NCBI GenBank assembly: GCA_025175895.1
Contig: CM046008.1
Location: forward strand, 27,483,255-27,547,254
Length of the DNA stretch: 64,000 nt
Direction: 5' to 3'
Source of the DNA: Wurfbainia villosa
Taxonomy: Eukaryota > Streptophyta > Magnoliopsida > Zingiberales > Zingiberaceae
In this document: positions 11,173-21,883 of the stretch, piece by piece
Position numbering within the stretch: the first letter of the stretch is position 1
Layout: each line of letters opens with the position of its first letter
The notes under the pieces: model-generated
Told to the model about the DNA's origin: nothing
The model's database searches: none
Seen by the model: the letters and a program-made list of their open reading frames with translations, nothing else
Made by a program: the position numbers and the translations under genes

Positions 11173-12163
11173 TGATCGTCCTCATCAGCGGCATCTACAT
11201 CCTCGTAGTCCTCTGCTGTATCTCTGGGTACTGTAGGAGGGTCTCTGTGTACCCTGGGTGGTGGTCGTGGCGCCAACTCCATCTGTCCAGCGCCCATTCG
11301 TAGCTTTGCTAAAGAGAAGTTACGAACTGATATACAGTCGTACACTTCCGATAGCGCTCTCAGAGAACCCCTGTGGATGTTGACGCCTACGGACTCTAAC
11401 CATGCGGTAATGATATGACCAAAAGGCATATGCACTTTCCCTTGTACAGGGGAAATAAAATGCACAATGCAGTGGAACATGTTTAATGCAAAGTTAATAT
11501 CTAACCTATGACGCATGGCGTATAGTAGAAAGAGATGGGGAGGCCGAATCTTGCACAGTGACAACAAGAAGAACACCCAACAATGACCTTGTAAAGGACA
11601 TTGTCGTGTAGACAACTCTGATAGGAAATAAGTTTTGGGCTGGACGAGGATAACCAAAAATGTGCTCATGCATGGACTCATAGAGATATGGGTAAAGGGC
11701 CTGTAAAGGGAAATCCATGGTAGGGTAACAAATAAAAGTGTCATCCGAGGGCCTACACTAGAAACTCTGCAGATCGAGAGGAACTCTAACTCGCGTTTTG
11801 CAATGCGAGTAGTGTAAGTAGGGCCGTCATCCACTTTCTTTAGGTTTTGATAAAATTCCTTAAGAAGGTCGTCGTTAATAGAATGGGTGCATAGGACGAC
11901 TTTCATGAGACTATAGTATGAAATTAACTCCATGACATCACTACAATGACGGTTAAAAAAATCTCTGTCGATGTACCTAACCAACATTGGTTGGTACACT
12001 CGAGATTCACCCTGTGTGGATCATCCTACCTCTCCTATTATGAATGCAATGTATGATATGACATGCAAGGGCAATAATGCATGATTAGATAAACCTAAAT
12101 TGTGACGGAAATGAAAATTAGGGCTTGAAAAGAAAATCGTTACTTAGGCGCCATTTGAAGGTG

Positions 12164-12961
12164 TGGCCGGAGAGAGAACTTCAGACGCCGGAACCCTAAT
12201 CGGAACAAGGAAGGATCAACCCTAAAACATGTGAACTAGGGCTCGAAATAAGTGAAAAACGGAAGAGGAGAGGCTTCTCTATCAAACCTAACACTTTGGG
12301 CGGTTGGCACGGCCGGAAGAATTGGTCGGAGACGGAGATGACGATCGGAGAAAGAAAGGAGAAGAAAAGCTCGTCACGTGAAGACGCCGAACCCTAGTGG
12401 TTCGGCGTTATAAATAGTGATCGCGTGATCCGATCGGGAGCATCATGATCGATCGCTTTATTACGGGTTAATCGAGCCGGCGTGATCGATCCGGCTTGGC
12501 AATCGACTGCTGAACCTTCTATGGCGTGCTCGGTGGCATCGATCGATCGATGTTGCTCATCGGGCCGATCGATGTGCACATCACTCGACTGCTTGTCGAG
12601 CACTCGACTGACGACCTTCAGCCTTGGTGAACAGTACCATCAGTCGACTGATGTTGCTCATCAGTCGACTGATGTTCAATCAGTCGAGTCATGAAGCTAG
12701 CACTCGACTGATGACCGTATCGTATCGTGCTACAGTGTTATCAGTCGACTGATAACTGTATCAGTCGACTGATATCTGATTTCCAGTTCTGAAATTCTGA
12801 AAATCTCGATTTCTTCATCTAACTGGTTCCATTTTATCATGTTTATCTTGTATATCGAATGTATTGATGTTATACTTATATTCTTATATTTGTTAATGTA
12901 TTTTTAATGTTTTATTCCATTTTTGCAGACATTAACATTCAATGATTTCCAAATCCTAACA
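12164..12961 (-). other. Upstream region of the PF20167-like gene, rich in TCAGTCGACTGA palindromes
   Basis: There is no coding frame. At 12430-12780 there are CGATCG-rich stretches and at least five copies of TCAGTCGACTGA or close variants, the same motif as in E-family LTRs (6246-6360, 15487-15615). The reverse-strand boundary TGTTAGGATTTGG at 12961 resembles an LTR terminus, so the block may derive from an LTR or serve as a promoter. Neither can be decided here. Confidence 0.5.
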
Positions 12962-13256
12962 TCTCACCCTTCCTAAGTGTTAAAATACACAATCAAGGTA
13001 AAAGACTTGTTTTGTGAGATGCAATTCATCCTAAACATTCCTTCCATGCAAACATATGGCAAAACATATGAAACATGGTGAGTATACGACATCAAGTTGT
13101 GTGACACTTGAGTATCGCTCTTGATGTTACTTTTACATGAACTCTTGAAGTGTGCCAACAATCAAAGTTACACACTATGATCTCTAAATCTAGATTGTGC
13201 CAATTTCGATCATTTTATCAAACTTCTCAATTAGCATTGGCACATCCTAAATCCAC
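12962..13256 (-). other. E2 spacer between gag and passenger gene
   Basis: Non-coding. Next to gag it matches E1's post-gag sequence (GATGTGCCAAT...GAAGTTTGATAA). Further on it holds a second, diverged copy of the CATCTCAC...GTGAGATG block that also occurs at 8220-8290. The passenger segment is thus flanked by related blocks. Confidence 0.55.
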
Positions 13257-14905
13257 CTAGCGTGAGTCAATCACGCTCTTAGGAACCCAAAACCGATTTG
13301 AGCTCCTAGGGTTAATTAGGTATTCCTTAGGGATAACCTCCCTAGATACCTTCCTAATGACTTTCCTAGGCTTATTAGCCTTGGTCATTTTTGTCTTGCC
13401 TAGGTTAACCTTAGGAATTGCCTCCCTAACAACCTTCTTAGTGGCCACCCTAGGTTTCTTCGAAACCTTGGCCACTAGGCACAAACCTTGGTCAACTCTA
13501 GGGATGACTTCCCCATTGACCTTGGTCTTCCTAGACCTAGTTAGTGTTCCATAGTCAAATGGAACACTATAGTTCACCTTGGACTTAGGTTTGTGACCCA
13601 AACCATTCTTGCCCTTGGTTGACTTTTGACTCTTAGGTCCTAGAGTTTGATAATTAGACCCTTGAAATTGATTTTGTATCTTGTTTAGGGTCTTTTCCAA
13701 TTTCTCAAGCCTTGACCTCAAGGCTTGGTTCTCTAATTCTAATTGCCCAATTTTAGAATTTTTATTTAAATCTTGGGCATTGGTCTTTCTTGGCATATGC
13801 CTAGTCCATTTTGGATTAAAAACTAGATGTTCTTGCATTTTCTTAATAGATTCCCTAGGTATGGTTTTTCTAGGGACATTAGTCCCAAATTTCTCCTTAT
13901 CCTTAAGGTGAACATTCTTAGCTCCTAAACAAATATGTTTGTTATTTCTAGCATGCTCTTTATGATACATAGCAAAATTGCTAAAATTAGTTCTAGCATG
14001 CCTTTTAATATTTAAATTATACGGAGCATTATTTAAATATACCTTAGGGTTTGCCTTAGTGGCTCCCCCTACTTGTGATGCTCCCCTTTGCCCCTTCTTC
14101 TTCTTCTTTGGGCATTGACTCCGGTAATGACCCGGTAGTCGGCATTTGAAGCAAATGACATGCTCCTTGCTCTTTTGACTTGGAGAACCGGTGTCCCTTG
14201 ACTTTTGTTGACTTTTAGGTGTCGGAGGAGCTTTCTTGATTTTCTTTGGGCACTTACTCTTATAATGCCCAAATTTCCTACACTCAAAACACATAATGTT
14301 ATTTTTATGTTGAATTGAGGTGTTTGAGTTACCGATGGTGGTGGAGACCGGAATTTGACTTTGGCCTTCTTCATCTTGACCGGATGTCGAAGCTTCTTCT
14401 TCTTGATGTTCCGGTATGAAGGTTCTCTCCTCCCCCTCAATTCTTGAGGTGGATGCTTCTTCCACTTCCTCCACCTCTTCCGACCCGGAAGTTGACTCCT
14501 CACTTTCTTGTGAGGATGATGATGATTCTTCTTCGGTCTCCTCTTCTTCCAAGTCTTCTTGGACCGATTCGGGATTGCCGTGGAACTTGATCAACTTGTT
14601 CCACAACTCTTTGGCATCCCTATAGCTTCGTAATCTTGACAAAATATCGTTAGGTATCAAATCAATCAACATTTTTGTTACCTTAACGGTTGTCTTGAAT
14701 TTTTCCCGTTGCTCTTCGGTCCATCTCTTCATCTTGAGGATGTTGCCGTTTTCTCCTCTCGGAGCATCAAAACCTATAGTCATGGCAAACCAATTTTCTA
14801 TATTCGTCATTAGAAAATATTCCATCCTACCTTTCCAATCATAAAATGTTCGCGGTTGAAGGAAGGTGGGATGTTGTGCTCACCCAATCTTTCTTGGAAA
14901 TCCAT
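13257..14905 (-). pseudogene. gag: E2 gag (nearly intact, one frameshift)
   Basis: Copia-type gag of about 548 residues. A 522-codon frame runs from 14825 to 13257. The better start is ATG at 14905 (MDFQERLGEHNIPPSFNRE), joined by one frameshift near 14845 to FYDWKGRMEYFL, which aligns with the E1 gag N-terminus. Order: capsid-like region with LIPNDILSRL and AKELWNKL; Ser/Glu-rich acidic linker; knuckles CFECRKFGHYKSKC and CFKCRLPGHYRSQC, both complete; basic region; a short coiled-coil-like stretch (LENQALRSRLEKLEKTL); Lys/Val/Arg-rich tail ending WVPKSVIDSR. E1 gag ends the same way, so this is the true C-terminus and not a truncated gag-pol. Apart from the frameshift it could be functional. 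Confidence 0.9.
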
Positions 14906-14959
14906 ATTCTTCCCTCTAGATTCTTGACTCCGGGTTGTTAATCCGTAGAAGAGCCCCGG

Positions 14960-14971
14960 GCTCTGATACCA
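14960..14971 (-). other. E2 primer-binding site
   Basis: GCTCTGATACCA, the reverse complement of TGGTATCAGAGC, lies 2 bases from the 5' LTR. Confidence 0.9.
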
Positions 14972-14973
14972 CT

Positions 14974-16343
14974 TGTTAGGAATATTGGAACGGCTAGAGG
15001 GGGGGTGAATAGCGTAGATGAAATTCGATCACGTTCGTGTCTACAATTTCATTAGTACGCAGCGGAAATAGAAATAATAAAAGCAATAACGAAATAGACA
15101 ATAAGCTAACACAATGATATAACATGGTTCGGAACCGTACAGTTCCTACTCCACGGATCGAGCTCTAAAGAGCCCTAGTGATGCACACACACTCACTAAT
15201 GATAAACGCTCCTTCTCGACACAAGTCGGAGGCGGAGAAACCCCTTACAATAGATCTTACAACAGTAAGAACGAAATACAAGCAATATACAATGTAAATA
15301 CGAAATACAAGTAAAGAAAAGACTTTACAACGCTTGTTTTGATTGCTTGAATGCTTGGTTGCTTGCTTGCACTTGGAGACCTGATTTACACCAACAAATT
15401 GCCCCAATAGCCCTCAAGAACCGATCACTTTTTCCTCCATCATGAGCTCCATATATAGCTTCAACCTGTGCTGGAAAAAGTCGATCAGTCGATTGATCGG
15501 GACCATCAGTCGACTGATGCCACTGTTGTCGTGAGACAACGACTAGATCCACGCTGGATAAGTCCAACGGATCTACCATCAATCGACTGATTGTGACCAT
15601 CAGTCGACTGATGGAGTCCTCACTCGACCAGTCGAGTCTCGACTCCATTCTGTGGCCAAATTCCCGAGCACCCAGCGATCACCGCGATCACGATCGCGCT
15701 CGAGCCATCGATCGCTCGCCTCTAGTGATCCGCTAGGCTATAACCCGATAAACCCTAGTTGACTCGGTCGATCCGACGCACATGGCACTGGTCCAACCGC
15801 ACACCTCGAACATGAGGTTTTAGCCCAAGTATGGTTCCCCCATACTTGCTAGACTACCCTTAGCCTAGACCTAAGCCTTCTAGCCACCTCCATCAGCCTC
15901 ACGCCTCTCGGATCCCTCCAAGTCATCCATGACTTGTTCATCCATTGCGCTAGCCTTCAGGTGCTTCCATCGGCTATGTCATGCTAACGGTGTCTACACC
16001 GCCAAGGCACATTGGACTTACGCCGCCAAGACTCCGCTTGGACTTTACGCCGCCAACCATTGGACTTATGCTGCCAAGACTACCGCTTGGACTTTACGCC
16101 GCCAAAATCAATCCTCTTGGACTTCAAATGCCAACCCATGTTGGACTTTCCATGCCAAGACCATGCTTGGACTTTCCCTTGCCAACCCATGTTGGACTTT
16201 TCATGCCAAGTACCCATGACTTGGACTTTACCTTGACAATTACATTGTCATATGTTTTTGTCGAAACATCAAAACACATCAAAACATTACTCGAGCCAAA
16301 CTCGAGTCCTGGTCAATCGTGACTTGGGCCGATTGCACCAACA
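14974..16343 (-). repeat. E2 5' LTR
   Basis: It runs from TGTTAGGAATATTGG to GATTGCACCAACA on the plus strand. It is nearly identical to 5743-7087 outside the CG-rich block 15580-15800. It has one extra palindrome (ATCAATCGACTGAT near 15588) compared with the 3' LTR. Confidence 0.9.
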
Positions 16344-16862
16344 AATTGGAATTAGAAAACCAAGCCTTGAGGTCAAGGCTTGAGAAACTAGAAAAGACCC
16401 TTAGGAATATACAAAACCAATTTAAAGGGTCTAATGGTCAAAGTCAAAGGTCCAAAAGTCAAAGTCAACACAAAGGACCTAAGAGTCAAAAGTCAACCAA
16501 AGGCAAGCAAGGTTTAGGTCACAAACCTAAGCCTAAGGTAGCTTATCATAGTGTTCCATTTGATTATGGGACACAAAACTAGGTCTAGGAAGACCAAGGT
16601 CAATAGGGAAGTCATCCCTAAGGTTGACCAAAGGTTGTGCCTAGTGGCTAGGGTTTCTAGGAAACCTAGGGTGGCCACTAAGAAGGTTGCAAGGGGAGTT
16701 ACCCCTAGAGTCAACCTAGGTAAGACCCAAATGACCAAGGCTAACAAGCCTAGGAGGGTCATTAGGAAGGTATCTAGGGAGGCTATCCATAAGGAATACC
16801 TAATTAACCCTAGGAGCTCAAATCGGTTTTGGGTTCCTAAGAGCGTGATTGATTCACGCTAG
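16344..16862 (+). pseudogene. gag: E1 gag, 3' part
   Basis: It continues the gag frame broken at 5742: AATTG is shared, then ELENQALRSRLEKLEKTL, a coiled-coil-like segment that matches E2 gag. Gln/Ser/Lys-rich repeats follow. A stop after HSVPFDYGTQN at about 16580 is bypassed by a frameshift into a second frame (16551-16862). That frame carries the basic tail and the ending VPKSVIDSR seen in E2, so E1 gag has at least one frameshift here. Confidence 0.85.
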
Positions 16863-18611
16863 ATGGGTTTAGGGTGTGTCAACCTTGATTGGATGGGTAG
16901 TTAACTCAACCATGATAAAGGTGGCATTTTAGGTCATTTTCAAGGTTATGGTTACCTTGGGAATGTGGTTTGATTTGAATCCTAAAGGTTTTTAGGATGT
17001 GCCAATATTAATTAAGAAGTTTGATAATTTGATCAAATTGGCACAATTTAGTTTTAGAGGTTTTAATGTGTCAATTTGGGTTTTTGGCACATTTGGGAAA
17101 ATTTAGATTAATATGGCAAAATAAACCTAATTATATCAAATGACAATTAATATTAAAATTTAGGTATTACTATACCTATATATTTTATATGTCATGCTTT
17201 GTTTGCCATATAACATGCCATGACATCATGTTTTTTTAATCATTTTATATGTCATGTTCATGTTTAGGATTAAGGTTTCAAATATCATGTGTTTTTAGAT
17301 TTCATCTTATGCCATGACATCATGATTATGAGCATATGCTTATTTATATCATTTCTAATGCCATAATCATTCATGCATTTAAGACAATTTGGTTGAAATT
17401 GAATTAAGGACTATGACATGACTTGAAGTCCCATTTATAAGGGAATCAAGTAAGGTTGCCTTAGAGAATGCATGAAACCCTAGATTAGGATGAACACAAC
17501 CCACATCTCACATTAAATTGACATGTATGTGTATTTTATACACCTTAGATACATGTGAGATGCTAGGATATGAGTTGAGTTCAAGGTGCATAGTTTTTGT
17601 ATCTAGATGAACTAAAACTCATCTTGTTTCATTTGTGGATCATTGGGAGAGCATGTGTACAAGTCATGTACATGGAGCCCAAGGAATATGATCCAAAATA
17701 AGGTTTTGAAAACATTTTAAAATCATTTTGAAAAACCTTGGTGAAGTCTATCTTTTGATAGCAATCACCATTGATAGAGTTGATACAAAATAGGGCCAAA
17801 ACATTAAAAATTTCAATGGTTTTGAGTTTTGTATCAAACTCACTATTTTATGGGTAAAATAATTTTCAAATATTTTTCACCCATTGTATTGACTATAAGT
17901 AATATACGTATCAAGTTTCGTGATTTTTCAAAATACGTAGAATTACTTATGACTTTTCAAAACTCGATTACGATGAAATTCGAAATTTTGATTATCATTG
18001 GCCTGCTGGCGATCGTCGATAAGTGGCAATGATCGGTAGTTCGTAAGGAGTCATTGCGAGTCGATTTCGGGAAAACAAGGTTGTTTATCCCGTGTTCAAC
18101 CATTGTAAAGGTCCCTAATCACTCCTAACCCTAGGATATACTTTGGGAAGCATTATAAAGGGTGAAAATCCATTAGATATGGATTAAGAGAAGTGTTAGG
18201 TCAAAGTATCAAATTTAGGGGGTGGAAAGTTCAAGTTTGAACTTTTAACCTTAATTTTGATGGTTTAGCGTTCCTATTGGCTTAGGAACTTCCCAAGGAC
18301 ATTGTTGGTGCAATGGTCAAGGGGGAGCAAGCCTTTAGGGGGAGTTATCCATCTTGGGATGATGGATGTGTTTCTCTTCTTGAAGGGGGAGAAGTTATTA
18401 GGAGAGTATTATCAATTGAGAAAATTGATGGGATTTTGAGAAACCCAATTTGGAAATTGGGAGAGAGTATAGGATTGCCTCTTTTGAGTGATATGGGACT
18501 TATCACTAGGAAGGCATCCTAGGTATTCTTGGATCAAGGGGGAGATTGTAAGATCTCATTAGGACATGAGACATTGACCTCCTTGGAGAGATAACCTTTT
18601 TGATGTATGTC
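16863..18611 (+). other. E1 3' untranslated region
   Basis: 1.75 kb of AT-rich sequence with no long coding frame and no pol motif. It matches the reverse complement of E2 (13256-13143 and 8480-7200) with the passenger-gene segment missing, so it shows the presumed ancestral form of the family. It includes repeats of ATGCCATGACATCATG type (17210-17330). Confidence 0.75.
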
Positions 18612-18623
18612 AAAAAGGGGGAG
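18612..18623 (+). other. E1 polypurine tract
   Basis: AAAAAGGGGGAG, like E2's tract, but here the LTR does not start right after it. About 25 bases of other sequence come before LTR homology begins at 18647. Confidence 0.7.
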
Positions 18624-18646
18624 AAGATTAAATTACCAATTGGACT

Positions 18647-20069
18647 TGATGTCGGTTAATATGTTGGGGAGATTGTTGGAGCAATCGACCCAGGTTATAA
18701 TTGACTAGACTCGAGTTTGACTCGAGGGAGACTTTGATGGTTGACTAGGGTTGACCATGTGATTAAGGGAAAGTCCAAGTCATGGGTACTTGGCATGGAA
18801 AGTCCAAGTCATGGGTACTTGGCATTTGGGAAAGTCCAAGTCTTGAGTACTTGGCACAAGGAAAAGTCCAACATGGGTTGGCAAGGGAAAGTCCAAGCTT
18901 GAGTCTTGGCATTTGAGAAGTCCAAGGGGATGGATATTGGCGGGGTAAAGTCCTAGCGTAGTCTTGGCGGCGTAAGTCTTATGTGCCTTAGCGGTGTAGA
19001 CAGATTAGCATGACATAGCCGAGGAAGCACACGGAGGCTAGCGATGGATGAACAAGTCATGGATGACTTGGAGGATCCGAGAGGCGTGAGTGATGGAGGT
19101 GGCTAGAAGGCTTAGGGTCTAGGCTAAGGGTGGTCTAGCAAGTATGGGGCACCATACTTGGGTTAAAACCTCATTTTGAGGTTGGCGCCGGCATGGCATT
19201 ATGGCGGTGCGTGAGTCGACTTGAGTTCGACTGCCGTTTAAGAGATGGAATTGCTCTAGCGATCATCGCTCATTGGAGTAGTTGGTGATGTCGCGACGAT
19301 CGCCAGCCGATCGATTGCCGGAGTGTCGCGCAGAACACTCACTCCATAACCGATCGGTCGATCGATGTCAACGGCATGCGCCATGCCGAGTGTCGAGCAT
19401 AGAACGCCGCTCGTGGTAGTGACTACGAGCGCGTCATCGATCGCCAATGTTGGCGATCGGCAAGAGTCCCGTTAGAACTTGTCCGACGTGGATTGAGCCG
19501 TTGTCTCATGACATGATGGCATCGATCGGTGACTTATGGCGATTGGTGATGGCGGAAATCGGCCGTCCGAGTTAAAAAAAGGAGCTCGTGGAGGATTTCA
19601 TCATCAGTTCTTGGGGAGCTTTCTTGAGGCGATTTGAAGGCGATTTGCAGGTGCATTTCAGGGCCCTTCAACCTCATCCAAGCAACCAACAAGCAAAGCG
19701 CTCAAACCCTAGTTTTGTAAAGTGTTCTTTACGTTTCCTTTGTATTTGCTTGTATTTCTTTCGTTTATTGTTGTAAACATTTGTACGAGGTTTCTCCGCC
19801 TCCGACTTGTTGTCAAGAAGGAGTTTATTGATTAGTGATTGCATTGGCGTCGCTAGAGCTCATTAGAGCTCGATCCGTGGAGTAGGAACCGTGCGGTTCC
19901 GAACCATGTTATATCTTTGTGTTATTGTGTTTGTGATTGTGTTTCGTTATTGTTATTATATATATATTCCGCTGTGCTAACGAAACTTGTAGAAACGAAC
20001 TCGAACGATTTCCATTAAGCTTAACACGACGCTATTCACCCCCCCTCTAGCGGCCTCAAATTTCCAACA
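18647..20069 (+). repeat. E1 3' LTR
   Basis: Homologous to 3060-4448. It lacks the first about 110 bases of the 5' LTR and effectively begins with GATGTCGGTTAATATG before the second start TGTTGGAGCAATCGACCC at 18674. It ends TTTCCAACA followed by TSD AGAAT. The block 19180-19560 differs strongly from the 5' LTR. Confidence 0.85.
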
Positions 20070-20074
20070 AGAAT

Positions 20075-21878
20075 GTCTCTCGGATGCCTGTATAATTCGA
20101 GAGTAATCAGATATAGTGTCGGATGAACTTCTAGGCTTTCCGTTGTATAGGCAAGTAGAGTAGGCGACCGGAGTGATTTCGGAAATAGTTTTCGATATTG
20201 AAGATCCCCTACTGGGTGATAATTTATTTGGTACTGAGGTAATGATATTTTACGAGCCAAATGTTTGTACTTATGGTGCGTTAGCTGAGGGCTAGTGTAA
20301 AGCACACAAAGTTGTTGAAACTCGTGATATACTCAAGGAAATGTCATCCAATTGGCCAAGCGCCAAATCGAGTTGCTTAGATACCGTCATCGATCGGTCT
20401 TTCAAAGTTGGCAAGGTTGGTGATGCCGAGAGGTATTTGTTGGAATGACCATATTACCAGGGGATAATTTTGTTGGTATTAGTGTTGCTTGACACTATGG
20501 GAATTGGAAAAATCTAAGTTCCAATTATAGGATGTGTTGCGTGGGATATTTATTTGTCCTAGTATTTTATTTCTTGAGAAGCTCTGGAACTCTTTGTTCA
20601 AAGAGAGATGAACCTTTGAGGGTTATACATCGATTAACGATGATGGAATGCAGTAGTGGTAGAAGGAAATGAATATCCTTCATGGTGGATTGAGGATCTA
20701 TTTAGATCAGCTATAGGACACCTGTGTATACTCTAGGATTGATTTATGACTGGTGTTGATTTTGTAGTGACAGAGTGTCATACAATTATCAAAGTCGTAG
20801 TGATGATTGATATATCATCAGCCTAGAGTAAAGAGGATGCAGGTGTGAAGCGATGACAATTTCATACTTGGTATGAATTATATGAGCCTATGGATTATCT
20901 TATTAGACTTATTGATGACTTAGTCGTCCAGGGATTTGAGAAGTCGTATATTTTGGATCAGGTGTGGTCGTTGAAGTTGCGTAACTTGACCACTGTTGAT
21001 GGTGGCAGTTGGAGTTGAGCACTCGACCACCGTAGATGGTGGTTTTCTGGTATTGATTTGATTATTACCATAGATATGGATAGGATGCTCTAGTGGTACT
21101 ACATCGCTGACTTGTGATGGAATTTACTTGGTCTAAAGCTTGTGAAACTAGTTTCACAGCTCCGACGATGGTTGACTGTTACGCCAGTATTGTTTAATTA
21201 TTCTGGTATGGATGGAAGGGTCGTGTACATTGATGCATCATTTCGGGGATCGGAGCGATTCCGATGCTATTGAATGAGATGTATCCTAAGCTTATGGCAG
21301 TTAGAATTGCGAGATAAGTTGTCAAATATATGACGTGGACTTAGCAGATGTTAGGTTGTTTTGTATAGGTGAGGAGCCAGAATTCTCATGGGGTTTTGGC
21401 TAGCTACTGGGTAGCTGCATAGAGTTGTTAGAACACGGATAGTTGCAACTGGAGAGATTGGTCAATAAAGTTTTTCAGTCACCTTCTGTTCTGTGCGATA
21501 GAATGGATTTTAGACAGTAGATTTCTCTTGTGAGGAAATATTTCTCTGTCTCTTAGAAGAATGGTGGGTTACATAGTTACATTCGAATTTAGAAAGAGTT
21601 ACTTTTGATTCAGGACAGCAGATAGATCCCTGTTGTAATGATAGAGAGAATCTACCATAGAGTTATACTCTTGCTCTACCTGTTCGGAATTAGTGATAGT
21701 GGAATTTGTATGTCGTCTGTAGCTAGATAGCTATATACTCTGTCTGCCCACGAGTCCCAGTCGTGGTAGCATGTCGTTGCCTACAGATAGTGCCTTTTGT
21801 ATTACCTCGAGAGCCACGAGGCTTTATCATGATATTTTGATAAGTATTGCTAGTAGATTACGGTAGGTTGTATATGTT
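20075..21878 (+). pseudogene. G1 middle internal block (decayed pol)
   Basis: No open frame survives. The block matches the reverse complement of G3 at about 38000-39370, for example around 20075-20240 against 39200-39370 and 21121-21300 against 38440-38560. Its place between the gag side and the integrase side implies protease, RT and RNase H remnants, but I cannot read catalytic motifs. It ends at the insertion of C. Confidence 0.65.
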
Positions 21879-21883
21879 GCAGA

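Larger units (their letters stand above)
8735..12163 (-). pseudogene. PF20167-like 'putative plant transposon protein' gene, split by a solo LTR
   Basis: On the reverse strand a long frame (11999 to 11173) encodes about 275 residues. The middle (LLYAMRHRLDIN, then LNMFHCIVHF, then HIITAWLESVGVNI) resembles the plant family annotated as putative plant transposon protein (PF20167). This is from memory and not a database hit. The C-terminal part is Pro/Arg-rich, then acidic (EDYEDVDAADEDD). At 11172 the frame enters a solo LTR. Past that LTR it resumes as DEDD-QMSADAST, then a frameshift, then a coiled-coil-like ALDRIEESQSRIEQC tail and PPPPPPP near 8740. A possible first exon (MAPK, then GT) lies at 12163-12150. 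Its function is unknown. It sits downstream of E2 gag on the same strand. Confidence 0.6.
5743..16343 (-). mobile_element. E2: gag-only copia-type element with passenger gene, nested in E1 gag
   Basis: The LTRs are 5743-7087 and 14974-16343, the primer site is at 14960-14971 and the polypurine tract at 7088-7101, all on the reverse strand. AATTG TSDs lie at 5738-5742 and 16344-16348. Removing E2 rejoins the E1 gag frame exactly. Reading from its own start it holds gag (14905-13257), a divergent spacer, a PF20167-like gene (about 12163-8735, itself split by a solo LTR), and a 3' untranslated region similar to E1's. No pol gene is visible. E2 is younger than E1 because it lies inside it. Confidence 0.9.
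2949..20069 (+). mobile_element. E1: gag-only copia-type LTR retrotransposon
   Basis: The LTRs are 2949-4448 and about 18647-20069, with a primer site at 4451 and a polypurine tract at 18612. AGAAT TSDs flank it. Once nested E2 is removed the element is about 6.5 kb, with about 3.6 kb of interior. That interior codes only for a gag protein with two CCHC-type knuckles (4522-5742 plus 16344-16862). No integrase, RT or RNase H motif is visible in the remaining 1.8 kb. The gag style (K/E/S-rich, two knuckles, a WVPKSV ending) resembles SIRE/Maximus copia elements, an inference from family knowledge. It probably depended on another element's enzymes. Confidence 0.85.

Noticed and set aside
12600..12780. 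Regular palindromic repeats as a CRISPR-like array
   Set aside because: Spacing is irregular, repeats are 10-14 bases, no cas genes, and the context is a plant retroelement.
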